Translations under genes and position numbers: made by a program
Source of the DNA: CAZZCU01 sp964652825
Lineage (GTDB): Bacteria > Bdellovibrionota_B > Oligoflexia > Oligoflexales > CAZZCU01
DNA length: 7,378 nt
Assembly (NCBI GenBank): GCA_964652825.1
Contig: CAZZCU010000055.1
Location: forward strand, 1-7,378
Direction: 5' to 3'
In this document: positions 6,359-7,378 of the stretch, one piece after another
Layout: each line of letters opens with the position of its first letter
How positions within the stretch are numbered: the stretch's first letter is position 1
The notes under the pieces: generated by a model
What the model was told of the DNA's origin: nothing
The model's database searches: none
What the model saw: only the letters and a program-made list of their open reading frames with translations

Positions 6359-6665
6359 AACTTGCGAACTTGAATCCCAGCTCCAACTCCGCATCGCAAG
6401 CTGAAGCAACCCTTGCTAACAAATCCAGGGATGGTGTTCGTTTATCCGTCCCGCTTTCCAGCCGTGCAATAACGCTCTGCGTGGTCTTGATTTTTTTGGC
6501 CAACTCCGCTTGGGTTAAACCTGCCCGGGTTCGTGCAGCTCGCACTGCATGAGCGATATTTGTTTTTGCTTTTTCTTGTTCATAATGCATCTTGATTTCT
6601 GGATCGCGAAGCATTTTGTCGAAGAATGATTGTGCCATTTTGAAACCGGCTTTTTTATTTTTCAT
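6357..6665 (-). CDS. XRE-family antitoxin, HigA-like
   Basis: This encodes a 102-residue protein. A charged N-terminal segment (residues 1-35) is the part that would be expected to contact the toxin. A helix-turn-helix domain follows at about 37-90: AGLTQAELAKKIKTTQSVIARLESG (48-72) is a textbook XRE recognition unit, followed by TPSLDLLARVA (77-87). It should neutralise the toxin and, with it, bind the palindrome at the promoter. The ATG at 6665 overlaps the toxin stop by four bases (ATGA). AGGAG at 6671-6675 lies 5 bases upstream, so this start is preferred over any in-frame start inside the toxin gene. The stop codon lies at the edge of the left repeat hairpin. Confidence 0.88.
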   Translation of the reverse strand: MKNKKAGFKMAQSFFDKMLRDPEIKMHYEQEKAKTNIAHAVRAARTRAGLTQAELAKKIKTTQSVIARLESGTDKRTPSLDLLARVASACDAELELGFKFAS

Positions 6666-6913
6666 AAAATCTCCTGCACGTCTTTTTGAAGGACAACATA
6701 AGCAATGCGGTAGCCACCGGAGGGTGCGGAAAACTTGATCTCCCATAACTTGCCGCGGAGCTGGCGAAATTGCACCCTCGGGCAGTCAAGTCCATAATGC
6801 TGAACGCCGTCGAACACGTCTCTGAAACGGGCTTGGTCGTTCTTGGAGAGTGCAGCGATAAAGTCCTCGACTGGACTTCTTCCTGATGACGATGTGTAGA
6901 AGGCAACTCGCAT
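6662..6913 (-). CDS. RelE/HigB-type toxin (Gp49-like), apparently short
   Basis: This encodes an 83-residue protein read before its antitoxin, the toxin-first order of higBA-type systems. SPVEDFI (13-19), a helical middle with DQARFRDVF (26-34), then QLRGKLWEIKF (51-61) and GGYRIAYV (66-73) match the phage-derived Gp49-like branch of RelE/HigB ribosome-dependent mRNA nucleases. From memory, family members usually run to about 105-115 residues and continue with a strand and a basic segment of the type LLHGFxKKTxKTP. Here the frame ends ten residues after that point in VQEIL. The toxin may thus be weakened or inactive, or a short variant. The start at 6913 is the only ATG before the conserved region in this frame, and it has no ribosome site. 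The predicted transcript starts close to it. Confidence 0.8.
   Translation of the reverse strand: MRVAFYTSSSGRSPVEDFIAALSKNDQARFRDVFDGVQHYGLDCPRVQFRQLRGKLWEIKFSAPSGGYRIAYVVLQKDVQEIL
6671..6675 (-). promoter_or_regulatory. Ribosome binding site of the antitoxin gene
   Basis: AGGAG on the minus strand lies inside the last codons of the toxin gene, 5 bases before the antitoxin ATG. It is much stronger than anything ahead of the toxin, which would favour antitoxin synthesis. Confidence 0.7.
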
Positions 6914-6919
6914 TGTATT

Positions 6920-6947
6920 AATATAGCCAATTGGCTATATATGTCAA
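6920..6947 (-). promoter_or_regulatory. Promoter of the toxin-antitoxin operon
   Basis: On the minus strand a perfect TTGACA (6942-6947) is followed after 16 bases by TATATT (6920-6925, five of six consensus bases). Transcription should start close to 6913, the first base of the toxin ATG, so the message may be leaderless or nearly so. Confidence 0.72.
6921..6940. promoter_or_regulatory. Operator palindrome for the antitoxin
   Basis: ATATAGCCAA followed by TTGGCTATAT is a perfect 20-bp palindrome. It fills the spacer and most of the -10 box of the operon promoter, where a bound antitoxin or toxin-antitoxin complex would block RNA polymerase. A further GCTATAT at 6960-6966 resembles one half-site. 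Confidence 0.75.
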
Positions 6948-6975
6948 GTTTTATATGATGCTATATTGGTAATTT

Positions 6976-7001
6976 GGGTTCAGTCGTGTGTCCCCATAAT
7001 T
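6976..7001 (-). repeat. Right 26-bp inverted repeat
   Basis: This is a perfect inverted copy of 6311-6336. It lies upstream of the toxin promoter and 5 bases from the stop codon of the neighbouring CopG-type gene. Unlike the left copy it has no second arm and forms no hairpin by itself. Confidence 0.9.
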
Positions 7002-7006
7002 ATAAT

Positions 7007-7291
7007 TCAACGTAGAGTCTGATCCCGCAGGTAATTCATCAGAATCTGGCGAATGAACGGTTGGTAGCCAAGTCCCTGCTTTCTTGCCAACACTTTAAAC
7101 TGTTCCACCACTTCCTTTGGCAGTCGCATGGATATCATCTGAAGTCCAAGGCTTTCGTCGAGCCTTTTTTCAGTTCCTTGAGTTGATACACGAACGGAAT
7201 TCTCGTGGGCGCCCAATTCTCGGTTGTCCCATCGTTCGGAGTCATCGACGAATTCAAATGCTTTTTTCTTTTTTTTAACTGTATTTGCCAT
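7007..7291 (-). CDS. CopG-type ribbon-helix-helix antitoxin
   Basis: This encodes a 94-residue protein. A lysine run (residues 6-10) leads into AFEFVDDSERWDNRELG (11-27), and then LDESLGLQMISMRLPKEVVEQFKVLA spans 44-69. The short strand MISMRLP followed by two helices, with GLGYQPFIRQILMNYL (73-88), is the ribbon-helix-helix fold of CopG-type antitoxins, which dimerise on DNA and hold a partner toxin in check. GAGGAG on the minus strand (7299-7304) is 7 bases before the ATG at 7291; the frame extends further upstream to an ATG at 7357 but overlaps the preceding gene. The upstream gene overlaps it by 17 bases, as in toxin-antitoxin operons. The stop codon is 5 bases from the right inverted repeat. 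Confidence 0.82.
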   Translation of the reverse strand: MANTVKKKKKAFEFVDDSERWDNRELGAHENSVRVSTQGTEKRLDESLGLQMISMRLPKEVVEQFKVLARKQGLGYQPFIRQILMNYLRDQTLR

Positions 7292-7378
7292 AAATTTTCT
7301 CCTCGATGGTGTTCGGTTCGTAAGCGGTCTTGATGTGAATTTCGCCTGTCTCGACATCTTCGATGAAAATCACTTTCA
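7275..7378 (-). CDS. C-terminal end of a small gene, probable toxin partner of the CopG-type antitoxin
   Basis: Only the last 33 codons are in the window, reading leftward to a TAA at 7275-7277. They spell alternating beta-strand residues, with VIFIEDVE, then GEIHIKTAYEPN and a charged tail ending IYGKYS. This looks like the final two strands of a small RelE/BrnT/DUF4258-like toxin fold. A toxin is the natural partner for a CopG-type antitoxin starting inside its 3' end. Frame choice is supported by the good protein-like sequence and by the 17-base overlap with the next gene. The family cannot be fixed from this fragment. Confidence 0.55.
   Translation of the reverse strand, partial: KVIFIEDVETGEIHIKTAYEPNTIEEKIYGKYS
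7299..7304 (-). promoter_or_regulatory. Ribosome binding site of the CopG-type gene
   Basis: GAGGAG lies 7 bases before ATG 7291, inside the coding region of the upstream partner, which suggests coupled translation. It decides the start against an in-frame ATG at 7357. Confidence 0.75.

Larger units (their letters stand above)
6311..7001. mobile_element. Putative 691-bp toxin-antitoxin cassette bounded by inverted repeats
   Basis: Perfect 26-bp inverted repeats enclose exactly one complete operon: promoter, operator, toxin and antitoxin. No transposase is encoded and no clear target-site duplication is visible, so any movement would need an enzyme supplied elsewhere. It may be a mini-element, a REP-associated cassette, or simply two repeats that landed around the operon. 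Confidence 0.45.

Noticed and set aside
6655..6720. Possible frameshift in the toxin, because another frame reads LSFKKTCRRFYEK and recalls the family's basic C-terminal segment
   Set aside because: Joining the frames would still leave about eight residues missing before the motif, and the existing frame ends in a precise ATGA overlap with the antitoxin. A simple frameshift does not explain it.
6311..7001. Integron cassette with attC sites
   Set aside because: The repeats are perfect inverted copies at opposite ends, not one imperfect palindrome with R/L boxes after each gene, and no integrase is visible.
6311..7001. CRISPR array
   Set aside because: Only three copies of the repeat word occur, in mixed orientation, with genes rather than spacers between them and no cas genes.

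Overview
The window has two unlike halves. Positions 1 to about 6262 read as core respiratory DNA of a proteobacterium, and positions 6263 to 7378 are a small accessory region of toxin-antitoxin genes and inverted repeats behind a tRNA gene. The caa3-type oxidase genes, a proteobacterial-style tRNA-Asp with encoded CCA, sigma70-like promoters and moderate G+C with frequent TTG leucine codons suggest a gamma- or betaproteobacterium. I cannot name the genus.

Left part: a di-heme cytochrome c peroxidase (MauG/CcpA family) gene runs leftward and off the window edge (1-843, minus). Diverging from it, with overlapping 5' ends, is a secreted YtkA/FixH-like protein gene (823-1278).

Middle: a good sigma70 promoter (1286-1315) precedes a compact five-gene rightward operon. 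It encodes CoxB fused to a C-terminal cytochrome c domain (1395-2444), CoxA (2468-4273), CoxC (4294-4893), the small subunit IV (4906-5196) and the caa3-type assembly factor CtaG (5235-6131). Together these would make and assemble a proton-pumping heme-copper oxidase that takes electrons through its own tethered heme c. The peroxidase and the YtkA-like protein next door would act on the periplasmic side of the same membrane. Two oddities are a terminator-like hairpin inside the first codons of ctaG and a Gln in CoxA where the Mg-site His usually sits.

Right part: tRNA-Asp(GTC) occupies 6186-6262 and has its own likely promoter. Forty-eight bases past its 3' end starts a 691-bp unit (6311-7001) bounded by perfect 26-bp inverted repeats. 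It holds one leftward toxin-antitoxin operon: a RelE/HigB (Gp49-like) toxin, apparently lacking the usual C-terminal segment, then an XRE-type antitoxin. A perfect 20-bp palindrome overlies its promoter, and its predicted transcript may be leaderless. The left repeat is also one arm of a perfect 18-bp hairpin whose other arm overlaps the antitoxin stop codon. Beyond the right repeat lies a second leftward pair: a CopG-type antitoxin (7007-7291), preceded by the 3' end of an overlapping partner gene that leaves the window.

All assignments come from reading motifs by eye. No database search was possible.
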